DNA from: Arthrobacter echini | GTDB taxonomy: Bacteria > Actinomycetota > Actinomycetes > Actinomycetales > Micrococcaceae | DNA: 64,000 nt | Assembly: GCF_004803505.1 (NCBI RefSeq) | Contig: NZ_SSWH01000003.1 | Span: 186,001 to 250,000 of the forward strand | Direction of reading: 5' to 3' | Shown: positions 43,536 through 53,283 of the stretch, one piece after another | Numbering within the stretch: position 1 is the stretch's first letter | Layout of the letters: every line of letters starts with the position of its first letter | Position numbers and translations under genes: made by a program | The notes under the pieces: model-generated | What the model saw: the letters and a program-made list of their open reading frames with translations, nothing else | Told to the model about the DNA's origin: nothing | The model's database searches: none

Positions 43536-44882
43536 TCATGACACCGACCCCAGCACATAGAGCAGTGTTGCAGTCGAAACCAGGGCAACGAGTGTGAGAG
43601 CAACAAGAATCGACGAGGCGAGACGCAATCGCGAGCCAAGGGTCGAGGGCTCACGGGTAAGCAGCACCGACGCCGCGATCGCCGAAGGTCCCACGATGAG
43701 GGCAAGCGCACCCAACTCCGTGGGAGAACTGTTCCAAAGAGCAACTGAGAGTAGCGCCAAGAGTAATGCAACGATATATGGAACAGCTTGGAGTCTTCGA
43801 AGCAACGCTAGTCGGAACTCGAGTCGCAAGCGGTAATCACGATCTGGGTCATGAGCGTAGAACGCGCGGCTCTGCTGATCCTTCCTGGACTGGAAGGCAC
43901 CGTAGGAAAACTGCTCCGAACCGGGTTCTAGAGCCATGAAGCTCGCGATGCGCACATTTGGGTCGGAGACCTTGAAGGTGACATGGTTCGTCTGCGCATC
44001 AGCGACCACCAAGTCCTGCCGACCTGAGCCGCGAAACGACGAGAGTTGCAGATCCCGTCGCTCGGAGAACTTTACGAGGAACGGCTCGTCAAGCGGGACG
44101 CTCATCGCAACGATCAAGTCGTACGAGTTGGCGTAGTCGGCGAGGGCGACGAGGAACTCCTCAGCGTCGTTCGGAGCGGCCGACGTTCTCGAGCTCGCGT
44201 CAATATGGTTCAAGAGAGCGCCGTACTCCCGTAGAACCGCGGTCGCTTCCTCGTCCGATGACACGATCCCGTTGATGAACAGACTCGGCAAGACAAGTGC
44301 AGGATTTTCGGGTGCGGAATAGCCCTTGAACTCATCGAGGCGTGGACGCAGGATGGACCGGCACTGCTCGCCGATCTCCTGCCATACCTGTTGAGTCGCG
44401 AAGGGAACCGGTCGTCCCAACCCATCTCGAAAGTAGCCGCCGAGGTCTCGTGGTACTCCGGCAACGAACCACTCTCCGGAGAACCCGAGAATTGCTGTCA
44501 AGAGTTCACGAACATGGGCGGAAGGGTGCTCGCCGCAGTTCGAGGCGAGGCAGAGCAGATAGTCCCGTTGACGCGTGGCGATCTCTGTCCGGGGCAAGAG
44601 CCACGCGTCACCGAGCGGTCCGCTGACATCGAAATCCAGAAGCGGGCCGCGAGGCATCGGCGCAACGTTGATGGCAACCAGCGCATGCGTGTCACGTCTC
44701 TTGACGCGCCCTCGCAGTAGCGGCCGGAGGGGCGCGACTTGAAGAGAACGACGGCGGATGCAGGATGTTGCGGAATCAACGACGAGTTCTTCGACAGCGC
44801 GTATCCTCCATGAGAGAGGGTCGGCCAAGAGCAGGACAGTGACCTCGCGATCATCGATGAGGTTCGCTGTATGCTCAGCCAT
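43536..44882 (-). CDS. unrecognised protein with three C-terminal membrane helices
   Basis: 448 residues. The first 360 are soluble-looking mixed alpha/beta with no motif I know (DREVTVLLLADPLSWRIRA, LPSLFINGIVSSDEEATAV, HVTFKVSDPNVRIASFMALE). The C-terminus holds three membrane helices: VPYIVALLLALLSVALW, ELGALALIVGPSAIAASVLL and ILVALTLVALVSTATLLYVL. The large domain would face the cytosol. ATG 44882 with AGGACGCGGA upstream. GC is visibly lower than in flanking genes and it sits next to the 3' end of tRNA-Ala, both pointing to acquisition by transfer. Function unknown. Confidence 0.75.
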   Translation of the reverse strand: MAEHTANLIDDREVTVLLLADPLSWRIRAVEELVVDSATSCIRRRSLQVAPLRPLLRGRVKRRDTHALVAINVAPMPRGPLLDFDVSGPLGDAWLLPRTEIATRQRDYLLCLASNCGEHPSAHVRELLTAILGFSGEWFVAGVPRDLGGYFRDGLGRPVPFATQQVWQEIGEQCRSILRPRLDEFKGYSAPENPALVLPSLFINGIVSSDEEATAVLREYGALLNHIDASSRTSAAPNDAEEFLVALADYANSYDLIVAMSVPLDEPFLVKFSERRDLQLSSFRGSGRQDLVVADAQTNHVTFKVSDPNVRIASFMALEPGSEQFSYGAFQSRKDQQSRAFYAHDPDRDYRLRLEFRLALLRRLQAVPYIVALLLALLSVALWNSSPTELGALALIVGPSAIAASVLLTREPSTLGSRLRLASSILVALTLVALVSTATLLYVLGSVS

Positions 44883-45197
44883 TCCGCGTCCTCTCCAGTC
44901 CTCCTTTTGTCCCCAGCGTCTCATACGCCCGTCACGCTGCGGCAGAACTCCACAACGGACGGTGAATGACAATCGGGGCGGTGTCTGGTGCAACTTGTCC
45001 GAGCCGAGTCCGCCCAGTGCGTAGCACGGTTGCTGGCTGGAAACTCACTGGAGCTTGGTGAGGGTTTGATGAGCCACGGTACGGCTAACGAATGATAGGC
45101 ATTGCAAAAGGAGCCCACCAACTGTGCCCTCGGTGCAACCCCTGAGCTATGAAGACTACCGATACTCGCCTTTGGGCTTTGGTTATGTCTGAAATTG
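44883..45197. other. intergenic region between the island gene and tRNA-Ala
   Basis: 315 bases with no supported gene. It would hold the promoter of the 448-residue gene and the DNA just downstream of the tRNA. I found no copy of the tRNA 3' end here that would mark an attachment site. Confidence 0.4.
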
Positions 45198-45270
45198 TGG
45201 AGCTAAGGGGATTCGAACCCCTGACCCCCTGCATGCCATGCAGGTGCGCTACCAGCTGCGCCATAGCCCC
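45198..45270 (-). tRNA. tRNA-Ala (anticodon GGC)
   Basis: 73 bases on the minus strand, beginning GGGGCTATGGCGCAGCTGG. It folds as a full cloverleaf: acceptor GGGGCTA/TAGCTCC, D arm GCGC/GCGC, anticodon stem CCTGC/GCAGG with loop ATGGCAT (anticodon GGC), T arm AGGGG-TTCGAAT-CCCCT. The discriminator is A and CCA is not encoded. Its 3' end faces the low-GC patch. Confidence 0.96.
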
Positions 45271-45365
45271 TCACTGAGCCGCTCGTCCAAGGCTTCGACC
45301 CCGTCCAAGCAACTGTGCCAGTCTAGTGAATCCGCCACACTTCGCCAAATTGGTGCAGCGGCACA

Positions 45366-46046
45366 TCACCCCTCCAGAGGCTCGGTCGGCAGGGACCCGA
45401 GCCCCAGATTGTGCTCGGTCAGCTGCCAGGAGAACAGTGCCTCGGTCCGCCCGACCACCTCGTGCACTTCGGACCAGTGGCAGTTGGACAGCCCCGCCAG
45501 GGCACCCCAGCGCCGCGGAGGCAGACCCATCAGCGCAGCCAGAGCTGCCCTGATGGCGCCACCGTGGCTCACGATCACGAGAGTTGCGGCGGGCTCCACG
45601 GGCTCCATGGCATCCGCCACTGCCGCCAGCATGCGCCGGCCCACCTCGAGGCGGTTCTCCCTGCCCCCGGCGCGCACTTCGGGATCACCTCCGCGCCAGG
45701 CCGCGTTGTCGAGGGGGAACTGCTCCTCGATCTCGGCGAAGGTCAGTCCCTGCCATCGACCGGCATCGGTCTCCCGCAGGCGCTCGTCGAAGGACACGCT
45801 CAGCCCGGTCAGCGCCGCGAGGGCTCCCGCCGTGTCCGCCGCGCGCCGCAGGTCGGACGAGACGATGACGGACGGCTCCCGGGTCAGCAGAACCTCGGCC
45901 GCGCGGGCTGCCTGGTCACGGCCCGTCTGGTCGAGATCGATGTCCTCCTGGCCCTGGAATCTGCCGGAGCGGTTCCACTCCGTGCGGCCATGACGCCAGA
46001 AGATGATCCGGCGGGCCTCCGAGTGGGCGTGGACGTACCGCGTCAC
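45366..46046 (-). CDS. histidine phosphatase family protein
   Basis: 226 residues of the phosphoglycerate-mutase-like superfamily. The catalytic phospho-His motif is IIFWRHGRTEWNRSGRFQG; the acid region is LRETDAGRWQGLTFAE and the second His is in VIVSHGGAIRAAL. The small-molecule or protein phosphoester substrate is unknown. In actinobacteria it is regularly the gene after rsfS. GTG start overlaps the rsfS stop by 4 bases, so translation is coupled. Confidence 0.93.
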   Translation of the reverse strand: MTRYVHAHSEARRIIFWRHGRTEWNRSGRFQGQEDIDLDQTGRDQAARAAEVLLTREPSVIVSSDLRRAADTAGALAALTGLSVSFDERLRETDAGRWQGLTFAEIEEQFPLDNAAWRGGDPEVRAGGRENRLEVGRRMLAAVADAMEPVEPAATLVIVSHGGAIRAALAALMGLPPRRWGALAGLSNCHWSEVHEVVGRTEALFSWQLTEHNLGLGSLPTEPLEG

Positions 46047-46453
46047 TCCGCGGTGTCGCCGGATGGGCTCTGCTGTGCTGCACCCTGCAGGGCGCCCTCG
46101 AGCTGGAGGTCGACGACGGGGGAATCCTTCCAGAGCCGCTCCAGTGCGTAGAACACTCGGTCTTCCTCGTGCTGCACATGGACGATCACCTCGACGTAGT
46201 CGAGGAGAACCCAGCGTCCTTCGCTGCGGCCCTCACGTCGGACCGGTTTGAGACCCTGCTTGGACAACTCCTCCTCGATGCCATCGACGATGGCATTGAC
46301 CTGGCGCTCGGTGGGCGCGGAAGCGATGAGGAAGACATCCGTGATGGCCAGGCGCTCACTGACGTCGAGGGCGACGATGTCCTGGGCGATCTTGTCCGCT
46401 GCGGCGTGCGCAGCGGTGCGTGCAATGCTGATGGATTGTTCGGTAGCGCTCAC
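46043..46453 (-). CDS. rsfS: ribosome silencing factor RsfS
   Basis: 136 residues. RsfS binds ribosomal protein uL14 and blocks subunit joining when nutrients are short. Signature strands: IVALDVSERLAITDVFLIAS, RQVNAIVDGIEEELSKQGL, and GRWVLLDYVEVIVHVQHEED ending in FYALERLWKD. GTG 46453 has AAGGAG at good spacing. The order nadD-(membrane protein)-rsfS-phosphatase is usual in this group. Confidence 0.96.
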   Translation of the reverse strand: MSATEQSISIARTAAHAAADKIAQDIVALDVSERLAITDVFLIASAPTERQVNAIVDGIEEELSKQGLKPVRREGRSEGRWVLLDYVEVIVHVQHEEDRVFYALERLWKDSPVVDLQLEGALQGAAQQSPSGDTAE

Positions 46454-46480
46454 TGGTCTCCTTGGGTGCGGTCAGCTGTT

Positions 46481-47176
46481 TCACCCATTGAGGGAGCTGA
46501 CGATCATTACTACTACGGTACCCAGTGCTGCCGCGCCCACTGCCGCCAGCGAGAACAGGAGGTACCGGACTCGACGCAGCCGGCCGAGACCGGCCGTCAC
46601 CGCGTCGAGCGGCTCCAGTCCGAACGCGCTGCGGGCTTCGACCGGCCGGGCGTCGTCCTCGGACCGGAACGGCGCAGTCGCATTCCCACTCGTGGGCTGG
46701 GAAGGCTCGGTCGCCGTCGACCCCGAGGAGGCTGGGGTGACGGGCGCCGACGCGTCAGCTGCTGTTCCCGCAGGGGATTCCGTGCCACCTGTGCGCAGGA
46801 GGAACTCCGGTGAGGCCAGCGCTGCGAGGTTGTGCGTCGTCGTGGGATCCTCGAAGGCCACGGCGGGCCGGGAGGGACTCTCACGCGCCCGCTGTGCACG
46901 GGCAGCGAGATCTGCGGCACGGGCCGCCAGCGCCTGCTGCTGCGCCAGCACGGCCGGGTCCGGAGCCGTCGTCGTCGCTCCGCCCTGCCGACGACGGCGG
47001 TCACGTCGGCCTCCGGGTACGGGTTCGCGCAGCGTATCGGTCACCCTGTCGGGTTCCACGGCCCTGCCGTCGACCATTCGGAGCCGCAGCTGCCTTCGCG
47101 TCAACGGTTGGGCTGTATCCGATCGTTGGGCTGTATCCGATCGTGGCGCTGGGTCCAGATCAGTGTCGTCGGTCAT
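46481..47176 (-). CDS. hypothetical protein with C-terminal membrane helix (nadD-rsfS interval)
   Basis: 231 residues. N-terminal SDTAQ repeat (two 18-base direct repeats), a basic stretch (GGRRDRRRRQGG), a Gln/Ala-rich helix (AVLAQQQALAARAADLAARA), a long disordered Pro/Ser/Thr/Ala region and one C-terminal membrane helix (YLLFSLAAVGAAALGTVVVM). The bulk is cytosolic. ATG 47176 chosen because it follows the nadD stop by 7 bases. No known function; similar proteins commonly sit here in Micrococcaceae. Confidence 0.8.
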   Translation of the reverse strand: MTDDTDLDPAPRSDTAQRSDTAQPLTRRQLRLRMVDGRAVEPDRVTDTLREPVPGGRRDRRRRQGGATTTAPDPAVLAQQQALAARAADLAARAQRARESPSRPAVAFEDPTTTHNLAALASPEFLLRTGGTESPAGTAADASAPVTPASSGSTATEPSQPTSGNATAPFRSEDDARPVEARSAFGLEPLDAVTAGLGRLRRVRYLLFSLAAVGAAALGTVVVMIVSSLNG

Positions 47177-47183
47177 GTCGCAG

Positions 47184-47930
47184 TCATCCGGTGGGTTGGC
47201 GTTCGGGGTTCGCTCGGATGCCGGAGGATCCGTCCGTGGGGAAGACCTCTGCGGCAACGAGAGTCGGCGAGGTGCCGGCATCGAGCTGGTCGGCGCCGCG
47301 GTACAGCCGGTACTTGGAGATGTACTGCACCACACCGTCGGGTACGAGATACCACACGGGTTTGCCCTCGCCGACCCGCCGTCTGCAGTCCGTACTGGAG
47401 ATGGCCATGGCCGGCACCTCCAGCAGGCGCACATCCCTGCCGCGCCCGTCGAGTTCATGACCGGGCCGGGTCACTCCGATGAACTCTGCCAGTGTCCACA
47501 GCTCCTCGGCATCCTTCCAGGTGAGGATCTGCGCCATCGCGTCCGCTCCGGTGATGAAGAACAGCTGCGCGTCGGGCCGCTGCTTCTTCAGGTCCCGCAG
47601 TGTGTCGATCGTGAAGGTGGGCCCCGGGCGCTCGATGTCCACGCGGCTTACCGTGAAGCTGGGGTTCGACGCCGTCGCGATGACGGTCATCAGGTAGCGG
47701 TGCTCCGCCTCGGAGACGTCCCGGTCGACCTTCTGCCACGGCTGACCGGTGGGCACGAAGACGACCTCGTCGAGGTCGAAGACCGACGCGACCTCGCTCG
47801 CGGCCACCAGGTGACCGTGGTGGATGGGGTCGAAGGTTCCACCCATCACGCCCAGTCGCCACGGCGAACCGTCAGGACGATGCTGTCGTGGGCCTCTCGT
47901 TGCTTCCGGTCCGCTGCGCTCGGTCGACAT
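47184..47930 (-). CDS. nadD: nicotinate-nucleotide adenylyltransferase NadD
   Basis: 248 residues; adenylates nicotinate mononucleotide in NAD synthesis. Motifs: [19 protein letters not shown] (nucleotidyltransferase HxGH), [20 protein letters not shown], and [14 protein letters not shown], the adenylyl-binding ISxT motif. Both ends have extensions of about 25 disordered residues. ATG 47930 chosen; the longer frame overlaps the upstream small membrane gene. Confidence 0.96.
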   Translation of the reverse strand: MSTERSGPEATRGPRQHRPDGSPWRLGVMGGTFDPIHHGHLVAASEVASVFDLDEVVFVPTGQPWQKVDRDVSEAEHRYLMTVIATASNPSFTVSRVDIERPGPTFTIDTLRDLKKQRPDAQLFFITGADAMAQILTWKDAEELWTLAEFIGVTRPGHELDGRGRDVRLLEVPAMAISSTDCRRRVGEGKPVWYLVPDGVVQYISKYRLYRGADQLDAGTSPTLVAAEVFPTDGSSGIRANPERQPTG

Positions 47931-47938
47931 GGGTCCGG

Positions 47939-48175
47939 CTATTGCCTGCTCGCTTCGCCGTGGTCGTGCTTGTTGCTGTGCTGCTTGTGCGGGTCGGTGT
48001 GCTCCTGCACCGCTTCGTGCCTGTTGCGGACATTGGCGAAGGAGATGGTGACGAGCATCATCAGCAGGAGCAGGCCCATGACGATCAGACCGTAGGCGAG
48101 AGCCGGCATGGGCAGCTCGGTGTGGGTTTCCATGACTTCGGTCGTCAGCAGGACGCTGCCGAGAGAGTAGAGCAT
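47939..48175 (-). CDS. small membrane protein upstream of nadD
   Basis: 78 residues: short N-terminus, one membrane helix ([20 protein letters not shown]) and a His/Lys-rich tail ([18 protein letters not shown]) that could bind metal. ATG 48175 has AGAGGA 6 bases upstream; ATG 48133 is an alternative with no such site. A similar one-helix protein often precedes nadD in actinobacteria. Role unknown. Confidence 0.8.
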   Translation of the reverse strand: MLYSLGSVLLTTEVMETHTELPMPALAYGLIVMGLLLLMMLVTISFANVRNRHEAVQEHTDPHKQHSNKHDHGEASRQ

Positions 48176-48272
48176 CGTGGGTCCTCTGTGGATTCAGGGG
48201 CCGCCGATGGGCCGCCCGGTAGGTGTTCAACCCCCATGGTACGCGGTGGACGGCGCCACGACGGCGATGGCG

Positions 48273-49562
48273 TCAGCGCCGGACCTGGCCCTCGCCGTGC
48301 ACGATCCATTTGGTCGTGGTGAGCTCGAGGAGTCCCATCGGTCCCCTGGCATGCATCTTCTGGGTGGAGATTCCCACCTCGGCGCCGAGCCCGAGTTCTC
48401 CGCCGTCGATGAAGCGCGTGGATGCGTTGACGAGGACCGCGGCCGAATCGACGCCCGCGACGAATTCCTCCGACGCCGCGAGACTGTTCGTGATGATCGC
48501 CTCGCTGTGGCCGGTACTCCATCGCCGGATGTGCTCCAGCGCCTCCTGCACACTGTCGACCGTGCGCACCGCGAGATCCAGCTGCAGGTACTCCCGGCCC
48601 CAGTCGGCGTCCGTGGCCGGGACCGTGGCGGTATCGTCCGCCAGCCAGGAACCGGCGCGGTCGTCGACGTGGAGGGTGACCCCTGCCCTGGAAAGCGCGG
48701 CGAGGACACCGGGCGCCGCACCGGCACCGCTGTGGACCAGGAGCGTCTCCATCGTGTTGCAGACACTGGGCCGCTGCGTCTTGGCATTGAGCACGAGGTC
48801 GATCGCCATCTCCTCGTCGGCGCTCTCGTCGAGGAAGATGTGCACGTTCCCCTCGCCCGTCTCGATCACCGGGACGCGCGCGGTGTTCACGACGGACTGG
48901 ATCAGCTCCCGCCCCCCACGCGGGATCAGCACGTCGATGCGGCCCCGGGCCGCCATGAGGACCCGAGCACCGTCGCGGCCGAAGTCGTCGATGCTCAGCA
49001 CGGCGTCCCGGGGCAGCCCGTGGTCCCCGAGGGTGTCGCGGATGATGCCGATCAGCGCTGCATTGGTGGCGGCAGCCGCACTCCCGCCGCGCAGCACCAC
49101 CGCGTTGCCGCTCTTGAGTGCCAGCCCCGCGATGTCGACGGTCACGTTGGGACGGGCCTCGTAGATCGCGGCGATGACGCCGAGGGGCACGCGCACCTGG
49201 CGCATCCGCAGCCCGTTGGGGAGGGTCTCGGCGCGTACGGCGGTGCCGATCGGATCGGGAAGCGCCGCGAGCTGCACCAGAGCCTCCGCCAGGCCCGCGA
49301 TACGCTCGGGATCCAGGCTCAGCCTGTCGAGCAGCCCGGCGGCAGTACCGGCTGCCCGGCCACGCTCGACGTCGGTGCGGTTGGCGGCGAGGATCAGGTC
49401 CCGCCGCTGCTCGAGGGCTGCTGCCACGTCGAGGAGGAGACGGTCCTTGCGGTCCCGCGTCACGCTGCCGAGGGAACGCGACGCAACGCGCCCGCGGTCG
49501 GCGATGCTGTGGACGGCCTCGGTGAGTTCCTCGGCGGAGAGATCTTCCTGCTGGTCGGTCAT
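48273..49562 (-). CDS. proA: glutamate-5-semialdehyde dehydrogenase ProA
   Basis: 429 residues; reduces gamma-glutamyl phosphate with NADPH in proline synthesis. Aldehyde-dehydrogenase-like fold with VPLGVIAAIYEARPNVTVDI, the catalytic Cys in QRPSVCNTMETLLVHSG and the C-terminal YEYxT-equivalent region (LGLGAEVGISTQKMHARGPM). Second gene of proB-proA, 9 bases after the proB stop. Confidence 0.97.
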   Translation of the reverse strand: MTDQQEDLSAEELTEAVHSIADRGRVASRSLGSVTRDRKDRLLLDVAAALEQRRDLILAANRTDVERGRAAGTAAGLLDRLSLDPERIAGLAEALVQLAALPDPIGTAVRAETLPNGLRMRQVRVPLGVIAAIYEARPNVTVDIAGLALKSGNAVVLRGGSAAAATNAALIGIIRDTLGDHGLPRDAVLSIDDFGRDGARVLMAARGRIDVLIPRGGRELIQSVVNTARVPVIETGEGNVHIFLDESADEEMAIDLVLNAKTQRPSVCNTMETLLVHSGAGAAPGVLAALSRAGVTLHVDDRAGSWLADDTATVPATDADWGREYLQLDLAVRTVDSVQEALEHIRRWSTGHSEAIITNSLAASEEFVAGVDSAAVLVNASTRFIDGGELGLGAEVGISTQKMHARGPMGLLELTTTKWIVHGEGQVRR

Positions 49563-49571
49563 GCCAGCAGT

Positions 49572-50756
49572 CTAGCGATCACCGTGGTGCCCTTCGGGGG
49601 CAGGACCTGGGCGGAGGACCACCAGGTCGTTGACGTGCACCACCGACCGCTCGTACCCCGCCCCGAGTTCCGCAGCGAGATCGTGCGTGGATCTGCCCAG
49701 CATGGGCGGCAGCTCCGTGGAGCCGTAGTTCACGAGGCCGCGGGCGACGACGACCCCGTCACGGCTCACGAGCTGGACGGGGTCTCCGGCCTCGAAGGCA
49801 CCGGAGATCCCGAGGACACCGGCGGGCAGCAGCGACCGGCGCCGCTCCCCCACGGCCTGTACGGCTCCGTCGTCGAGCACGAGGGTGCCGAGGACCCTGG
49901 CGAGGTGCGCGAGCCACAGCAGGCGGATCGGCTGCCGCTTGCCCGTCGCGGTGAACCAGGTCCCGACGTCGTCACCGCGCAGCGCTGCGGAGGCGTTGGC
50001 GGTCGAGGTGACGAGGGCCGGGATGCCCGACGACGAGGCGATCATGGCCGCCTCGACCTTCGTCTGCATGCCCCCGGTGCCCACCCCGGACGCCCCTGCG
50101 CGGCCGATCGTGACGCCTTCGAGGTCTGCGGCGGAGGTGATCAGTGGAAGCCGGCTGGCCCCGGCGCTCGGCGGGCCGTCGTACAGTGAATCGACGTCGG
50201 AGAGCAGGACCAGCGCCTCCGCCTTCACGAGGTGCGCCACCAGGGCCGCGAGGCGGTCGTTGTCGCCGAAGCGGATCTCATGGCTGGCCACCGTGTCGTT
50301 CTCGTTCACGATGGGCACGACGCCGAAGTTCAGCAGCCGCTCCATGGCCCGGTGCGCGTTGGCGTAGTGCGAGCGGCGGACCAGGTCGTCGGCGGTCAGC
50401 AGGATCTGGCTGACCGTGATGCCGTGGACGGCGAACGCGCGCGAGTACCGCGCCATGAGCAGACCCTGACCGACGCTCGCTGCCGCCTGCTGTGTGGACA
50501 GGTTGGCAGGGCGCCGCGCAAGACCCAGGGGGGCCAGGCCTGCTGCAATGGCACCCGAGGACACCAGGATCACCTCCGTACCCGCGAGACGGCGCTCGGC
50601 GAGGACGTCGGCCAGTCCCACGAGGGCCGTATCCGAGATGCCCCCGGACACGGAGGTCAGGGACGACGAGCCCACCTTGACGACGATGCGCCGGGCTGTT
50701 GCCAGCCCGGCACGGCCCGGCCCCGGCTCAGCGGATCCCTCCGACACGCGGGACAC
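49572..50756 (-). CDS. proB: glutamate 5-kinase ProB
   Basis: 394 residues. Amino-acid-kinase domain (RRIVVKVGSSSLTSVSGGIS, VSSGAIAAGLAPLGL, VPIVNENDTVASHEIRFGDN, GTGGMQTKVEAAMIASSSGI) and a C-terminal PUA domain from about 295. It makes gamma-glutamyl phosphate and is usually inhibited by proline through the kinase domain. GTG 50756 directly follows the obg stop, with GGAGG 4 bases upstream inside obg. Confidence 0.97.
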   Translation of the reverse strand: MSRVSEGSAEPGPGRAGLATARRIVVKVGSSSLTSVSGGISDTALVGLADVLAERRLAGTEVILVSSGAIAAGLAPLGLARRPANLSTQQAAASVGQGLLMARYSRAFAVHGITVSQILLTADDLVRRSHYANAHRAMERLLNFGVVPIVNENDTVASHEIRFGDNDRLAALVAHLVKAEALVLLSDVDSLYDGPPSAGASRLPLITSAADLEGVTIGRAGASGVGTGGMQTKVEAAMIASSSGIPALVTSTANASAALRGDDVGTWFTATGKRQPIRLLWLAHLARVLGTLVLDDGAVQAVGERRRSLLPAGVLGISGAFEAGDPVQLVSRDGVVVARGLVNYGSTELPPMLGRSTHDLAAELGAGYERSVVHVNDLVVLRPGPAPEGHHGDR

Positions 50757-52385
<1,629 letters not shown>

Positions 52386-52396
52386 TTAAAAGCAGA

Positions 52397-52423
52397 TGGG
52401 GCGAGCCGTAGCGGCCCACCCCA
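52397..52423 (-). terminator. terminator between rpmA and obg
   Basis: Read on the minus strand: TGGGGTGGGCCG, loop CTA, CGGCTCGCCCCA (12 pairs including two wobble pairs), followed within six bases by CTTTTAA. It is the best intrinsic-terminator shape in the window. It would limit read-through from rplU-rpmA into obg-proBA. Confidence 0.75.
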
Positions 52424-52455
52424 CCCGAACAACTGGTTCGTCCAGTCCGGCGGAA

Positions 52456-52716
52456 CTACTCCGCTGCGGCTCCGACGATGTTGACGACCTTGCGACCGCG
52501 ACGGGTTCCGAACTCGACCGCTCCCGCTTCGAGAGCGAACAGGGTGTCGTCCCCTCCCCGGCCGACCTTCACACCGGGGTGGAAGTGGGTCCCGCGCTGG
52601 CGGACGATGATCTCGCCGGCCTTCACGACCTGACCGCCGAAGCGCTTGACGCCGAGGTACTGGGCGTTCGAGTCGCGGCCGTTCCGGGTTGAGCTTGCGC
52701 CCTTTTTGTGTGCCAT
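52456..52716 (-). CDS. rpmA: 50S ribosomal protein L27
   Basis: 86 residues, complete. Starts [20 protein letters not shown], the mature-type N-terminus that reaches the peptidyl-transferase centre, without the processed extension seen in Firmicutes. The conserved [20 protein letters not shown] follows. ATG 52716 has AGGA 7 bases upstream. Second gene after rplU. Confidence 0.99.
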   Translation of the reverse strand: MAHKKGASSTRNGRDSNAQYLGVKRFGGQVVKAGEIIVRQRGTHFHPGVKVGRGGDDTLFALEAGAVEFGTRRGRKVVNIVGAAAE

Positions 52717-52774
52717 GGGTTATTCCTGCCTTCGCTGAAGTGTCGTGTGCCTGGCCGAGCGGAGCCCGATGGGG

Positions 52775-53083
52775 CTACGCGATGCCTGTGATCTTGACGC
52801 GAGTCAGTTCCGAACGGTGACCCTGACGCTTCTTGTAGCCGGTCTTGTTCTTGAACTTCTGGATGACGATCTTCGGCCCCCGGAGATTCCCGACGATCTC
52901 GGCGGTGACGGACACGCGCTCGAGCTCCTCGGCGGCGGAGGTGATCTTGTCGCCGTCGACCAGCAGGAGGGCCGGGAGCTTGAAGGTGCTCCCCGCCTGG
53001 CCGGTGACGCGGTCAAGGGTAACGAGGTCTCCTACGGAGACCTTTTCCTGGCGGCCGCCTGCGCGGACAATCGCGTACACCAC
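52775..53083 (-). CDS. rplU: 50S ribosomal protein L21
   Basis: 102 residues from GTG 53083, exactly the usual actinobacterial length. Hallmarks: [32 protein letters not shown] and the C-terminal [23 protein letters not shown] 53095 is a possible start four codons earlier with a GAGAG nearby. First gene of rplU-rpmA; the 142 bases upstream are leader/promoter. Confidence 0.97.
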   Translation of the reverse strand: MVYAIVRAGGRQEKVSVGDLVTLDRVTGQAGSTFKLPALLLVDGDKITSAAEELERVSVTAEIVGNLRGPKIVIQKFKNKTGYKKRQGHRSELTRVKITGIA

Positions 53084-53225
53084 TGGGACACTCACTTCTC
53101 TCGACGATCTGACGTGTGCTGAAAATTCATGGGTGGATCCTGGTGCCGATTCAGGGGGACGCTGCCCGTCCGTGAACTGCCGGCACACCGCTCAGCGGTA
53201 GATGCACCAAGGGTCAAGATTACGG

Positions 53226-53269
53226 CAGGAGCACAGCTTCCCGCAAATCAGCGGGAAGCTGTGCTCCTG
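53226..53269 (-). terminator. 19-base perfect hairpin after rne
   Basis: CAGGAGCACAGCTTCCCGC / GCGGGAAGCTGTGCTCCTG with a six-base loop, starting 15 bases after the rne stop codon on the minus strand and upstream of rplU. Perfect pairing and position argue for a terminator or 3'-end stabiliser. No U-tract. Confidence 0.8.
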
Positions 53270-53283
53270 TCCGGATTCGGCCT

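Noticed and set aside
45198-45270. Attachment-site duplication for the low-GC unit
   Set aside because: I found no second copy of the tRNA 3' end between 43185 and 45197, so no att site is annotated.
48195-48222. Terminator after proA
   Set aside because: GGGCCGCC there is repeated directly, not inverted, so it does not form a hairpin of the expected kind.
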